In this document: positions 45,124 through 54,214 of the stretch, piece by piece
How positions within the stretch are numbered: the stretch's first letter is position 1
Layout of the letters: every line of letters starts with the position of its first letter
Source: Myxococcaceae bacterium
GTDB taxonomy: Bacteria; Myxococcota; Myxococcia; Myxococcales; Myxococcaceae
Direction: 5' to 3'
NCBI GenBank assembly: GCA_019694595.1
Contig: JAIBBQ010000003.1
Coordinates: forward strand, 1 to 64,000
DNA length: 64,000 nt
Made by a program: the position numbers and the translations under genes
Notes under the pieces: model-generated
Seen by the model: only the letters and a program-made list of their open reading frames with translations
The model's database searches: none
What the model was told of the DNA's origin: nothing

Positions 45124-48100
45124 TCAGCCGTCGAGCAGCTGCTCGATGCTCGCGTGGTAGCGGCGCAGCAGCACCTCGATGGTGGCCGTCGAGTACGCAC
45201 CTGCGCTGAAGCTGAAGCTGGTGCGCAGGACGCCCTTGGCGACGCCGGCGTTCACCTCGAGCAGCAGGTCCTTGCGGGTGCGGGCGGCGTCCACGGGGCC
45301 TTCGACGCCAGGAGCCATGGTGAAGAGCGTCGACTCGGCGAGCGCATGGTCGAGGACCCCCATGTAGTTGAAGCAGACGGCAGAGGGCGGGAGCTTCGCC
45401 ATCGCCGAGCGCACGCTCGGTTCGGCCAGGTACTTGAGCACAATGTACCCGAGCCCGTTCCTCGGCACCGCGCGGTTGGCGCGCCGAACCTCGGCCAGGC
45501 GCTCGGCCCAGCTGGAAGCGCCGACGTCGAGGAGCACGGGGGCGTACGCGGTGAACCACCCCACCGTGCGCGAGAGATCGAGCCCTGGGACCACGTCTTC
45601 GCGACCGTGGTGCTCGACGTCGAGCTGCAGCACCTGTCCGCCTGCCCACCCCGTGCACGCGGCGGCCAGCGCGGTCATCAGCAGCTCATGGGGCCGGGCC
45701 TGTGCGGACCTGAGCAGCGCGCGGGTGTGCCCCTCGTCGAGGGTTGCGTGGACCGTGCGCATCGAGTCCTTGGTCATCGGCCCGGTGAGTTCCTTGGGGA
45801 GCGTCACCGCACGCGACCATGGTTGCTGGGTCCAGTACGGCAATTCCTCGAGGAGCGCGGGGGACCGGGCGAACTCGGCCAGGCCGGTGGCCCAGCGCGA
45901 GAGGTCGGAGGTGGTCGCGCCAACGGGCGCCTCCTGCGCCTGCCCCTGGGACGCATAGGCGGCCTCCAGGTCTTCGACGATGACCCGCCAGGAGACCACG
46001 TCGACGACCAGGTGGTGAACGACCAGGAGCACCCAGCCTGGCGCAGCGCTCCCCCGGTTCACCGCGACGGCCTTCACCAGGGGTCCCTGCTGGAGATCGA
46101 AGTCGTGCACATCGGCGGTCTGCTCGGCGAGGCGCCGCTGCTGGGCCTCGACCCCCTCGACACCGCTGACGTCAACCACCGCCACCACGGGAGGCCGCAG
46201 CCTGGCTCCCAGTTCCTGGCTGGCCGATTCTTCCCCCAGGCCGTGAATCCGGGTGGCGAGTGCACGGTGCCGCGCCACGACGGTGCCCAGGGAACGGGTC
46301 AGGCGCTCGACGTCGACCTGACCTTTGAACTCGAGGAGGAGCGACTGCGAGTACCTCGGCACATCCGAGAGGGGGTGCTCGGTGAAGAACCACCGCTGGA
46401 TCGGGGTGAGTGGCACTCTCGAGTCGAGCACCTGGGCGGAAGCGCTGGCTGTGGTCACCTTGGCTGCGGCGGCGATGCCGCTGATGGTCTGACGCGACAG
46501 CACGTCGGCGACCGAGAGCGACAGGCCATGGCGGGCGACCTTGGCGACGAGCTGGAGACTCAACAGCGAGTCGCCCCCCAGCTCGAAGAAGTTGCTCTGG
46601 CCAGAGACCGACGACGCTCCCACCAGGCTGGCCACCGCCTCGGCGACCACGCGCTCGGCGTTGGTGGTGAGCCCACTGGCGCCCCCTTCGCTGGGCGCAT
46701 CATTGGTCGGAACGGGGAGCGCGTTGCGATCGACCTTCCCGGTGTGGGTCCGAGGCAAGCGGTCGAGCTGCATCAGGATCGCCGGCACCATGTGCGCTGG
46801 CAACGAGGTCCGCAGCTGCGCCCGCAGCGCGTCGAGCGTCACTTGCGCCCCGGGCTTCCCCGTGAAGTAAGCGACCAGCTGGGCCTGGCCTTGCGCGAGC
46901 GTCTTGACGGCGACCACCGCATCCTCGACGCCGTCCGTTCGCCGCAGAACGTCTTCAATCTCTCCTGGCTCGATGCGCAGCCCGCGCAGCTTGATCTGCT
47001 CGTCGGCGCGCCCCTGGAAGAACAGAGTGCCATCGCTGCGCTGTCGAACGAGGTCTCCGGTCCGGTAGAGGCGCGCCCCGGGCGGTGCTCCTGGAAACGG
47101 GTCGGGGACGAACCGCTCTGCCGTGAGTGCCGCCTGTCCGCGGTAGCCGCGGGCGACGCCAGCCCCCCCCACCACGAGTTCACCGACCGCGCCCAGCGGC
47201 ACCGGGCGGAGGTCAGGCCCCACCACGGCCACCATTGCTCCGGCGATGGGCTGACCGATCGGGACCACCCCATGGCCAAGCTCGCAGGCACCCACCGTGC
47301 ATTCCACGGAGGTCTCGGTGGGCCCGTACCGGTTGAAGAACGTCGCCTGGGGTCGCCACCGGTTGACCAGCGCCGGGGTGCACGCCTCGCCTCCGCTGCT
47401 GACCACCACGACCTTCGGCAGCTGCTCAGGGCGGAGCGTGGCGAGCACACTCGCCGGAAGATTGAGGTGCTCGACCCCATGCTTGATCGCGAACGCCTCG
47501 AGTTCCACGCCACCGGGACACTTCGGCGGCGCGATGCAGAGCGTGCGCCCCCCCGCGAGCGCCCAGAACAGGTCGTTCATCGACGCGTCGAACGCCGGAG
47601 AGATGAACTGCAGCGCACGCTGCCCACCGAGCCCCTGGAACTGATCGAGGGCCGCGGCAATGGTGTTCGCCACGCCTCGGTGGAGCACTTCCACGCCCTT
47701 GGGTGCCCCGGTGGAGCCCGACGTGTAGATGAGGTAGGCGACCTGGTCGGGGCTCACGGGCCGGGGCTCGAACCCCACGGTCCAGGACACCTGCTCCAGG
47801 CGAACCGCGCGCTCGTCGAAGGGCTCGGGGATCTTGTCCCAGAGGGCCCCTCGGGTGATGACCAGCTGGGTCCCCGAATCTCGAAGAACCAGCGCGAGCC
47901 GCTCGGCGGGGAAGTCCGGGACCAGCGGCACGTAGATGGCGCCCGCCTGGAGCGTCGCCACCACGGACACCACCCAATCGACGCCGCGCTCGAGGAAGAC
48001 GCCCACCGGGACCCCTGGGCCCGCGCCGCGCTTCACCAGCGCGGCGGAGAGCGCGTCGGCCCGCTCAATCAAGTCGCCGTAACTGAGCTCCTGGTCGCTG

Positions 48101-49626
48101 GTGACCACAGCGACCTGGTCGGGCGCCCGCATCGCCTGGGCCCGAACTGCTTCGTGGAGCAAGGTCCTGGCTCGCGGGCTCGGGGCCCGGACCCGGGCGA
48201 GCGCCGCGAGCTCGGCGCGTTCCTCGGCACTGGCCAGCTCGAGGTGCGAGAGCCGAATCCGAGGCTCGCGCACCACCGCCTCGAGGAGCACGCGCAGGCG
48301 AGCCCACAGCCGCAGGACTTCGGCCTCGCTGAAGAGATCGGTGCGCAGATGAAGCCGGGCACCGAGCTCGCCGGTGGCCCTGAGCTCGAACACCCGAACC
48401 GCGAGATCGAACTTCGAGCGGCCGACCATGACCGGCTCGAGCCGCGCCGAAAGTCCGGCGAAGGGCACGGCATCGGGAATCTCTTCTTCGTAGTTGTAGA
48501 TGATCGAGGTGGGGAAGCCGCGCCCGGCGTCCCGCTCGCCGCGCATGGCCGAGACGACGCGGTCGATGCCGGTCTCTCGGTGGGTGATGGCCTCCAGACA
48601 GCGGGTGCGAACCTGCGCCAGCACCTCCTGGAAGGTGGGGTCCCCGGTCCACACGGTTCGCAGCAGGAGCGTGTTCTCGAAGCACCCCACCACGTCCCTG
48701 AGGTCCGGGTGGGTCCGGGTGTCGACGGAGGTGCCGATGAGCACGTCGGAGGTGCGGCACAGCTTGCCCACCAGCACCGCCAGCGCCGCCTCGAGGAAGG
48801 CGAAGGGGGTCGTCTTCTCTGCCCGACACGCCGCCTTCACCGCCGCGAGCAGCGCGGCCGGCATGGGCGGCGGCATCAGCATGCGACCTTCGAAGGTCTC
48901 CGTGCCGGGCGCCGGGCGTGTCAGCGCGAGGTCGGGGGCCGCGGGTGGCGCCGCCAGGACCCGCTTGAAATACTCCAGCCCCGCGTCGCCGCGGGTGGCG
49001 GCCGATTCGCGTTCCCAGGCGGCGTAGTCGGCGTACTGGAGTTTCCCGGGCGCGGCCGACGGCTGCCCCGCGAGCTCTCGCGCGTAGTGGTCGGCGAGTT
49101 CGAGGACCAGCAGGCGAAGGCTCCAGGCATCTTGCAGGGCGCCGTGGAGCGAGAAGAGCAGCGCATGCCGCTCGGGGGAGAACGCATACAGCCGCGCGCG
49201 CACCAGGGGACCGACGCGCACGTCGGCCCCGGTCCCCACCACCGAGAGCACCTTCGCGTGCAGCTGTTCGAGCGTGGCGGGCCGGAGCTGCTCGATCTCG
49301 AGCGGCGCCGCCGCGGGGCTCACGCGCTGAACGAAGCGTTCCTGGATCTCGGGGAAGGTCGTGCGGAGGGGCTCGTGTCGTGCGGTGAGGGCCGCGTAGG
49401 CCCGCTGGAGCGCCTGTCGATCGAGGGTGCCCTCCAGATGCACGAGGATGGTGACCCACCAGCTCGGCCCCAGCGGCTCCAGCTGCTCCAGGTAGAGCAG
49501 CCGCTCCTGCGCGGTCGAGATGGGAAGGTCGCCGCGCCTCTCGATGGGTCTGGGACCCGCGGGCCTCTCGCCCGCCTGCCGGTTGCGAAGCGCCTTTTCG
49601 AGAATCGCCCTCTTGCTCTCGGACAC
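45124..49626 (-). CDS. NRPS2: C-A-T-E
   Basis: A 1500-residue single-module NRPS. C-like domain about 35-460; its HHxxxDG motif reads LHGALQDA (His161, Asp166 kept, first His and Gly lost). A about 480-965 (TSGSTGAPKG; NRYGPTE; HTGKVDR). T about 985-1055 (Ser1020 in GGDSLL). Epimerisation domain about 1070-1490 with HHLVVDVVSWR (His1204, His1205) and VGWFTAYAP, so the module delivers a D-residue. By eye the specificity residues are D-A-N-N-S-G-R-V-E, for which I know no match; the acidic 331 may favour a basic side chain. There is no release domain, so it must pass its residue to another protein. It is divergent from the cytochrome/ABC operon. Confidence 0.92.
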   Translation of the reverse strand: MSESKRAILEKALRNRQAGERPAGPRPIERRGDLPISTAQERLLYLEQLEPLGPSWWVTILVHLEGTLDRQALQRAYAALTARHEPLRTTFPEIQERFVQRVSPAAAPLEIEQLRPATLEQLHAKVLSVVGTGADVRVGPLVRARLYAFSPERHALLFSLHGALQDAWSLRLLVLELADHYARELAGQPSAAPGKLQYADYAAWERESAATRGDAGLEYFKRVLAAPPAAPDLALTRPAPGTETFEGRMLMPPPMPAALLAAVKAACRAEKTTPFAFLEAALAVLVGKLCRTSDVLIGTSVDTRTHPDLRDVVGCFENTLLLRTVWTGDPTFQEVLAQVRTRCLEAITHRETGIDRVVSAMRGERDAGRGFPTSIIYNYEEEIPDAVPFAGLSARLEPVMVGRSKFDLAVRVFELRATGELGARLHLRTDLFSEAEVLRLWARLRVLLEAVVREPRIRLSHLELASAEERAELAALARVRAPSPRARTLLHEAVRAQAMRAPDQVAVVTSDQELSYGDLIERADALSAALVKRGAGPGVPVGVFLERGVDWVVSVVATLQAGAIYVPLVPDFPAERLALVLRDSGTQLVITRGALWDKIPEPFDERAVRLEQVSWTVGFEPRPVSPDQVAYLIYTSGSTGAPKGVEVLHRGVANTIAAALDQFQGLGGQRALQFISPAFDASMNDLFWALAGGRTLCIAPPKCPGGVELEAFAIKHGVEHLNLPASVLATLRPEQLPKVVVVSSGGEACTPALVNRWRPQATFFNRYGPTETSVECTVGACELGHGVVPIGQPIAGAMVAVVGPDLRPVPLGAVGELVVGGAGVARGYRGQAALTAERFVPDPFPGAPPGARLYRTGDLVRQRSDGTLFFQGRADEQIKLRGLRIEPGEIEDVLRRTDGVEDAVVAVKTLAQGQAQLVAYFTGKPGAQVTLDALRAQLRTSLPAHMVPAILMQLDRLPRTHTGKVDRNALPVPTNDAPSEGGASGLTTNAERVVAEAVASLVGASSVSGQSNFFELGGDSLLSLQLVAKVARHGLSLSVADVLSRQTISGIAAAAKVTTASASAQVLDSRVPLTPIQRWFFTEHPLSDVPRYSQSLLLEFKGQVDVERLTRSLGTVVARHRALATRIHGLGEESASQELGARLRPPVVAVVDVSGVEGVEAQQRRLAEQTADVHDFDLQQGPLVKAVAVNRGSAAPGWVLLVVHHLVVDVVSWRVIVEDLEAAYASQGQAQEAPVGATTSDLSRWATGLAEFARSPALLEELPYWTQQPWSRAVTLPKELTGPMTKDSMRTVHATLDEGHTRALLRSAQARPHELLMTALAAACTGWAGGQVLQLDVEHHGREDVVPGLDLSRTVGWFTAYAPVLLDVGASSWAERLAEVRRANRAVPRNGLGYIVLKYLAEPSVRSAMAKLPPSAVCFNYMGVLDHALAESTLFTMAPGVEGPVDAARTRKDLLLEVNAGVAKGVLRTSFSFSAGAYSTATIEVLLRRYHASIEQLLDG

Positions 49627-49756
49627 GTTGTTCGAAATCTACGGCCCGCCTCCCCGCCCCACAAGGTTCGCAATCTGGAGTGTGCGATCGGGCGTGCTAC
49701 TGTGCGAGGCCCGCTGAGAGGGGGGCCGTCTGACCAAGCCGCTCATCATCATCGCC
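49627..49756. promoter_or_regulatory. Divergent region between NRPS2 and the cytochrome/ABC operon
   Basis: A 130-bp gap with promoters expected for both directions. GAGAGGGGGG (49716-49725) is the likely ribosome-binding purine tract for the cytochrome; a CTG at 49730 follows it at normal spacing and may be the real start. Confidence 0.4.
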
Positions 49757-50704
49757 GTGCTCGCAGCCGTGGTCCTCGCCGTGTACTTCGGCACGCGCAA
49801 GCCGCCGGACGGGGGGACTCCGCCCACGGTGCGCACTGCCGAGGGAGCGAAGCCGGAGGTGCTCGCGCGGGGCAAGTACCTCTTCGAGCACGGGTCGGCG
49901 TGCATCTACTGCCACTCGGAGCACGACACCGCGCTCTGGGGCTGGCCCGTCAAGCCGGAGACTGCAGGCGCCGGCCAGTGCTTCGACAGCAAGACCTTCG
50001 GGCTGCCGGCGACGGTGTGCGCCCCCAACCTCACCAACACGCCGGAAGGGCTTGGGCGCTGGACCGACGAGCAGATCATCACCGCGATCCGTGAAGGGCT
50101 CGACTGGAAGGGCCGCCCGCTCGACCCGATGATGCCGTACGAAGAGTTCCGCAACATGAGTGACGAGGACGTGCGCGCGGTGGTGGCCTACCTGCGCACG
50201 CTGCCGCCGTCCTCGAAGACGTACCCGGTGCCGACAGCCGATCACCTGCCACCGGCGCCAATCGTGCCGCGGCTCACTGGGCCGGTGGCCGCAGTGCATC
50301 GAGACGACCCGGGGTACGGCGAGTACATGGCCCACATCGCACTGTGTGGTCATTGCCACCACTCGCAGGAAGAGCACCCGCGCCCCTTCGGCGGGGGGGG
50401 CGAGTTCGACGGGCCTGCCGGCCGGGAGATCGCGGCCAACCTGACCTCGCACCCTACGGGGGTCACGGGCCGACTGACGAAGGAGCAGTTCGTGGGCATG
50501 TTCGAGTCATGGGGCACGATCGAGCCGACCCCGAGCCCCACGGGCCCGCAGAAGGCGATCATGCCGCGACTGGTCTTCGGAGGCCTGACGGCAGACGACG
50601 TGAGGGCGATCTACGACTACATCCACGCCCAGCCGCCGGTCGACTCGACGCCGGCGGTCGCTGCGCCCGGCCAGAAGGGTGACCAGCCAATGGGCGACAA
50701 GTGA
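49757..50704 (+). CDS. Diheme cytochrome c
   Basis: A 315-residue membrane-anchored cytochrome with two heme sites, CIYCH and CGHCH, each in a class I-like cytochrome domain (the first ends VVAYLRTLPPSSK, the second IYDYIHAQPP). I list the GTG at 49757, but that start cuts into the hydrophobic anchor. An in-frame CTG at 49730, nicely spaced from GAGAGGGGGG, would give TKPLIIIAVLAAVVLAVYF, a better signal anchor; an in-frame stop at 49715 excludes anything longer. The stop overlaps the ABC ATPase start (GTGA). It may be a periplasmic electron donor; its link to export or biosynthesis is unknown. Confidence 0.87.
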   Translation: MLAAVVLAVYFGTRKPPDGGTPPTVRTAEGAKPEVLARGKYLFEHGSACIYCHSEHDTALWGWPVKPETAGAGQCFDSKTFGLPATVCAPNLTNTPEGLGRWTDEQIITAIREGLDWKGRPLDPMMPYEEFRNMSDEDVRAVVAYLRTLPPSSKTYPVPTADHLPPAPIVPRLTGPVAAVHRDDPGYGEYMAHIALCGHCHHSQEEHPRPFGGGGEFDGPAGREIAANLTSHPTGVTGRLTKEQFVGMFESWGTIEPTPSPTGPQKAIMPRLVFGGLTADDVRAIYDYIHAQPPVDSTPAVAAPGQKGDQPMGDK

Positions 50705-51639
50705 CGACGCCCTCGACGCCAGTCGTCGAGATGATTGACGTTCACAAGTGGTTCGGCACCGTTCACGCGGTGCAGGGCCTGACGATGTCCGTGCAGCCAG
50801 GCGAGTGCGTGGGGTTCCTCGGCCCGAACGGCGCCGGAAAGACGACCAGCCTGGAGATGATCGAGGGCTTGCAGCAGCCGACGTCGGGCACCATCCGTCT
50901 GCTGGGCAAGGCCTGGGACCAGGACGCGCCCTGGCTGCGGCAGCAGATCGGCCTGGCGCTCCAGGAGACCCGCTTCGAAGGCCTGGTGACCATCGAGGAG
51001 ACGGTGGACCTCTTCCGCTCGTTCTACGATTCGCCGCTGAGCACGGCCGAGGTGCTGGAGACGGTCCGGCTCTCGAGCGTCCGCAAGCTCCGGGTGAATG
51101 GCCTCTCCGGCGGGCAGCGGCAGCGGCTCGCGCTCGCGGTCGGCCTGGTCGGCAGGCCACAGATCCTGTTCCTCGACGAGCCGACCAGCGGGCTGGACCC
51201 CCAGTCGCGCAAGGCACTCTGGGGCATCCTGGCCGAGTTCCGCGCGGCGGGGCGCACCATCGTGCTGACCACGCACTACATGGACGAGGTGGAGCAGCTT
51301 TGCTCGCGCATCCTGGTCGTGAACCACGGCAAGGTGATCGCCAACGGCACTGCCAGCGAGCTGCGCGCCCAGCTCGGCGGCCGCCAGCTGATCGAGGTCG
51401 GCACCAGCCCTGGACTCACGCAGGAACAGGCCAAGGCGTTTCCAGGGGTGGTCGGCGTGAGCCGGCAGGACGACCGCTTCCAGTTGATGGTCGATGATGC
51501 GCGCCCCACCCTGGCAGCCATCGTCGCCTGGGCATCGAGGCCAGGACAGCACCTGCTGCACCTCGCGGTGCGCGAGACGTCGCTCGACGACGTCTTCATC
51601 GGGTTGACCCGGAGCGGCGGGGAGAAGCCCACGACATGA
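50701..51639 (+). CDS. ABC transporter ATP-binding protein (ABC-2 type)
   Basis: A 312-residue ATPase with Walker A GPNGAGKTTS, signature LSGGQRQRLALA, Walker B ILFLDEPTSGLDP and the H-loop TTHYMDEVEQL. The C-terminal tail of about 80 residues is typical of drug-export ATPases of the DrrA/CcmA type. GTG start overlapping the diheme cytochrome stop; ATGA overlap with the permease. It should energise export of the cluster's peptide or confer self-resistance, an inference from context. Confidence 0.95.
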   Translation: MTTPSTPVVEMIDVHKWFGTVHAVQGLTMSVQPGECVGFLGPNGAGKTTSLEMIEGLQQPTSGTIRLLGKAWDQDAPWLRQQIGLALQETRFEGLVTIEETVDLFRSFYDSPLSTAEVLETVRLSSVRKLRVNGLSGGQRQRLALAVGLVGRPQILFLDEPTSGLDPQSRKALWGILAEFRAAGRTIVLTTHYMDEVEQLCSRILVVNHGKVIANGTASELRAQLGGRQLIEVGTSPGLTQEQAKAFPGVVGVSRQDDRFQLMVDDARPTLAAIVAWASRPGQHLLHLAVRETSLDDVFIGLTRSGGEKPTT

Positions 51640-52676
51640 CGCGCACCAGCCGGTCGCAGTTCGTGGAGCTGTTCCTCTTTCGAGCCCGGACACTCAGTCG
51701 CGACGTCGGCACGCTGGTGTGGTCGTTCCTGGTGCCTGCGGTGCTGACTGGCGTGCTCGCGTTCGCGTTCCGCCCGACCAGCCCGGTGCCCACAGCGGTG
51801 GGGGTGCTCGCCGGGGAAGGCGCCGAGGCGCTCGTGAAGAAGCTGAACACGGTGCCGGAGCTGACCGCGGTGGTGATCAGCGAGCCGGAAGGCCGGCGAC
51901 TGCTGTCCCGCGGCAGGCTGTCGGCCCTGGTGGGGCCCGGCTCCCCGCACCGGCTGATCTTCGACCCGACCCAGGAGAGAGCCAGGGCAGCGCGCTTCCA
52001 GGTGCTGCTCGGCCTGGAAGAGGAAGACCACGGGTCGGTCGGCCCGCGCGCGACCGACGAGACCATCGACCTTCCGGGGGCCCGGTACGTCGACTTTCTG
52101 CTGCCGGGCATCATCGGCATGCAGCTGATGATGACCACCAGCTTCATGGTCGGCGGGCACCTGGCGACGATGCGCACCACCATGCTCCTGAAGCGACTGG
52201 CCGCCAGCCCCGTCTCGCCGCCGCTCTATTACCTGGCGCTCGGAGCGGTGCGGTTGGTGTTCTCGTTCCTGGAGACCATCTATTTCACCGCCATCGGCGT
52301 GGTGGCGTTCGGGCTGCCGATGCCGACGCACCCGATGTCGTTGCTGGCGTTCGGCGCGATCTCGAGCCTGTCCTGGACGATGGTGTTCGTCGTGCTGGGC
52401 CTGCGAGCGCGCAGCCCGGAAGGCTACAACGGCATCTCGAGCCTGATCACCACCATCATGATCTTCGCATCGGGGGTGTTCTTCCCTGCAGAGCGGTTCC
52501 CCGAGATGCTGCAGCCGTTCCTGGGGTTGCTGCCCCTGACGGCACTCAACTCCGGGCTGCGAATGCTGATGCTCGATGGCGCGTCGCTGCTCGAGCTGGG
52601 GCCCCAGATCCTGGTGCTCCTGGCGTGGACCGTCATCCCCCTGCTCTTGCCGCGCCGCGCGATGGCGTGGACGTAG
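51636..52676 (+). CDS. ABC-2 type permease
   Basis: A 346-residue membrane protein. A first span (LVWSFLVPAVLTGVLAFAF) is followed by an extracytoplasmic loop of about 130 residues. Spans then cluster at DFLLPGIIGMQLMMTTSFMVG, ALGAVRLVFSFLETIYFTAIGVVAFGL, LLAFGAISSLSWTMVFVVLGL, SSLITTIMIFASGVFFPAE and ILVLLAWTVIPLLLP. This is the DrrB/ABC2_membrane layout, and it is the partner of the ATPase it overlaps. Probable exporter for the peptide. Confidence 0.93.
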   Translation: MTRTSRSQFVELFLFRARTLSRDVGTLVWSFLVPAVLTGVLAFAFRPTSPVPTAVGVLAGEGAEALVKKLNTVPELTAVVISEPEGRRLLSRGRLSALVGPGSPHRLIFDPTQERARAARFQVLLGLEEEDHGSVGPRATDETIDLPGARYVDFLLPGIIGMQLMMTTSFMVGGHLATMRTTMLLKRLAASPVSPPLYYLALGAVRLVFSFLETIYFTAIGVVAFGLPMPTHPMSLLAFGAISSLSWTMVFVVLGLRARSPEGYNGISSLITTIMIFASGVFFPAERFPEMLQPFLGLLPLTALNSGLRMLMLDGASLLELGPQILVLLAWTVIPLLLPRRAMAWT

Positions 52677-52685
52677 GCCGCGGGT

Positions 52686-52730
52686 GCGCGAAATGTAGGC
52701 CTGGCGTGATCGACAAATCACATTTCTCGC
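52686..52730. terminator. Inverted repeat after the ABC permease
   Basis: gcgcgaaatgt (52686-52696) and acatttctcgc (52720-52730) pair with one mismatch in 11. An alternative inner stem gtgat/atcac (52706-52710, 52717-52721) shares two bases with the right arm. It could be a terminator for the ABC operon or an operator for the monooxygenase gene 40 bases downstream. Confidence 0.4.
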
Positions 52731-52769
52731 TGGCGTCATGTTCCCAGGCAAAGAAGAATCCAGGGAACT

Positions 52770-54137
52770 GTGGGGCACTCACAATCTGAGAAGGTCGCGA
52801 TCCTTGGCGCTGGGCCTGTGGGTGTTGCCCAGGCCATGCTCCTTTCAAAGCTGAAGCTGAAGCCGCAGATCTTCGAGGGGAGAACCGACCTTCGAGGGCG
52901 GCAGTCGGCGGGCGGTCGGTCGATCAACCTGACCCTGGCGCACCGGGCCTTCGCGACGTTCGACGCGCTGGGGATCACGGACGAGGTGCGGTCGATCTGC
53001 GTGAAGTGCCGCGGCCGCTACTTCCACGGCACCGATGGCTCGGTTCGCTACCACCCCTACGGGCCACGCGACGAGGACGCCCTGTACGCGGTCTCCCGCA
53101 TGGGGTTGCTGCGAAAGCTGCTCGAGATCGCCGACCGGGACCCCGGACTCCAGTTCGCGTTCACCCACCGCGCCGTGTCCATCGACCTGAGCGGCTCGCC
53201 GCGGCTGAGCATCGATCGACCCGAGGGCGGCGACCCCTACCAGCTGCAGGTCGACCGGATCATCGGTGCCGACGGCCAGTCGTCGGTCGCGCGCTCGGTG
53301 CTGCTGCAGGACCCGTCCTACGACCTCCACGTGCGCTACGCGCCGGTGCTGTACCGGGAAGTGAGCCTGCCGCTCGCCAAGCGGGGGGAGACGCCGCTGC
53401 CGGCCGACGGGCTCCACATCTGGCCCCGCGGCGAGGTGATCCTGGTGGCGATTCCCAACCTGGACGGCGGCCACACCGGCTCGCTCTTTCTCCCCATCGA
53501 AGGGCCGCACGGCTTCAACGCCGCGCGCGATCGCGCGGGCCTGCGGCGGCTGTTCCGCGAGCTCTTTCCGGACATCGAGAACCGGGTCCCGTCGCTGGAG
53601 TTCGATTTCTTCCATCGGCCAGCGTCAGTGCTGTGCTCGGTCGTGATCAACCGGGTCCACCGCGGGGGCGAGGTGGTGCTGGTGGGAGACGCGGCGCGCT
53701 CGGTGGTGCCTTACCTGGGACAGGGGCTCAATGCAGGCCTCGAGGACGCGCTCCAGCTGTTCCGGGCGCTGGAGCGAAACGACCTCGCCTTCGGCAAGGC
53801 GTTCGCGGAGTACAACGAGGCCCGGGTGCCGGACAACTACGCGCTCCAGGAGCTGGCCTTCGCGCACTACGAGGAGCTGGCCGTCAAGGGGGCGCAGCAG
53901 GACTACATCGTTCGCAAGCAGCTGGAGCGAACGGTGCAGGAGCTGATGCCCAAGGAGTTCGAGTCGCTGTACTCGATGGTTTCCTTCTCTGCTCGCCCCT
54001 ACGCGGAATGCGCCCGGCTCGCAGCCAAGCAGGAACGGGTGCTGACGCGGCTCCTCTCCAGGCCAGGAATCGTCGAGCGCATGGGCACTCCGGGGTTCAA
54101 GCAAGAAGCGCTCGAGGTGCTGCAGACGGTGCAGTGA
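52770..54137 (+). CDS. FAD-dependent monooxygenase, kynurenine 3-monooxygenase-like
   Basis: A 455-residue class A flavin monooxygenase from a GTG start. It has the FAD dinucleotide motif AILGAGPVGVAQAMLL, the KMO-like signature GRSINLTLAHRA, the DG segment GADGQSSVARS, and VVLVGDAARSVVPYLGQGLNAGLEDA (the GD motif). Overall similarity points to kynurenine 3-monooxygenase, which hydroxylates an aromatic ring ortho to the amine. No tryptophan dioxygenase or kynureninase gene is in the window, so the substrate may instead be an aromatic or other amino acid of the peptide. It stands alone between the exporter and the diamino-acid genes. Confidence 0.87.
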   Translation: MGHSQSEKVAILGAGPVGVAQAMLLSKLKLKPQIFEGRTDLRGRQSAGGRSINLTLAHRAFATFDALGITDEVRSICVKCRGRYFHGTDGSVRYHPYGPRDEDALYAVSRMGLLRKLLEIADRDPGLQFAFTHRAVSIDLSGSPRLSIDRPEGGDPYQLQVDRIIGADGQSSVARSVLLQDPSYDLHVRYAPVLYREVSLPLAKRGETPLPADGLHIWPRGEVILVAIPNLDGGHTGSLFLPIEGPHGFNAARDRAGLRRLFRELFPDIENRVPSLEFDFFHRPASVLCSVVINRVHRGGEVVLVGDAARSVVPYLGQGLNAGLEDALQLFRALERNDLAFGKAFAEYNEARVPDNYALQELAFAHYEELAVKGAQQDYIVRKQLERTVQELMPKEFESLYSMVSFSARPYAECARLAAKQERVLTRLLSRPGIVERMGTPGFKQEALEVLQTVQ

Positions 54138-54214
54138 ATCACTCCAGCGGCCCTCGATCGGTGAACGACCGCGAGAGCTCCGCTTGGGCTTCTTCGACGA
54201 AAGGCTGACTTCAG

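Noticed and set aside
45154-50094. Plus-strand open frame of 1646 codons opposite NRPS2
   Set aside because: It is antisense to a recognisable NRPS with all core motifs; long antisense frames are expected at this GC content, and its translation shows only low-complexity Arg/Pro/Gly/His sequence.
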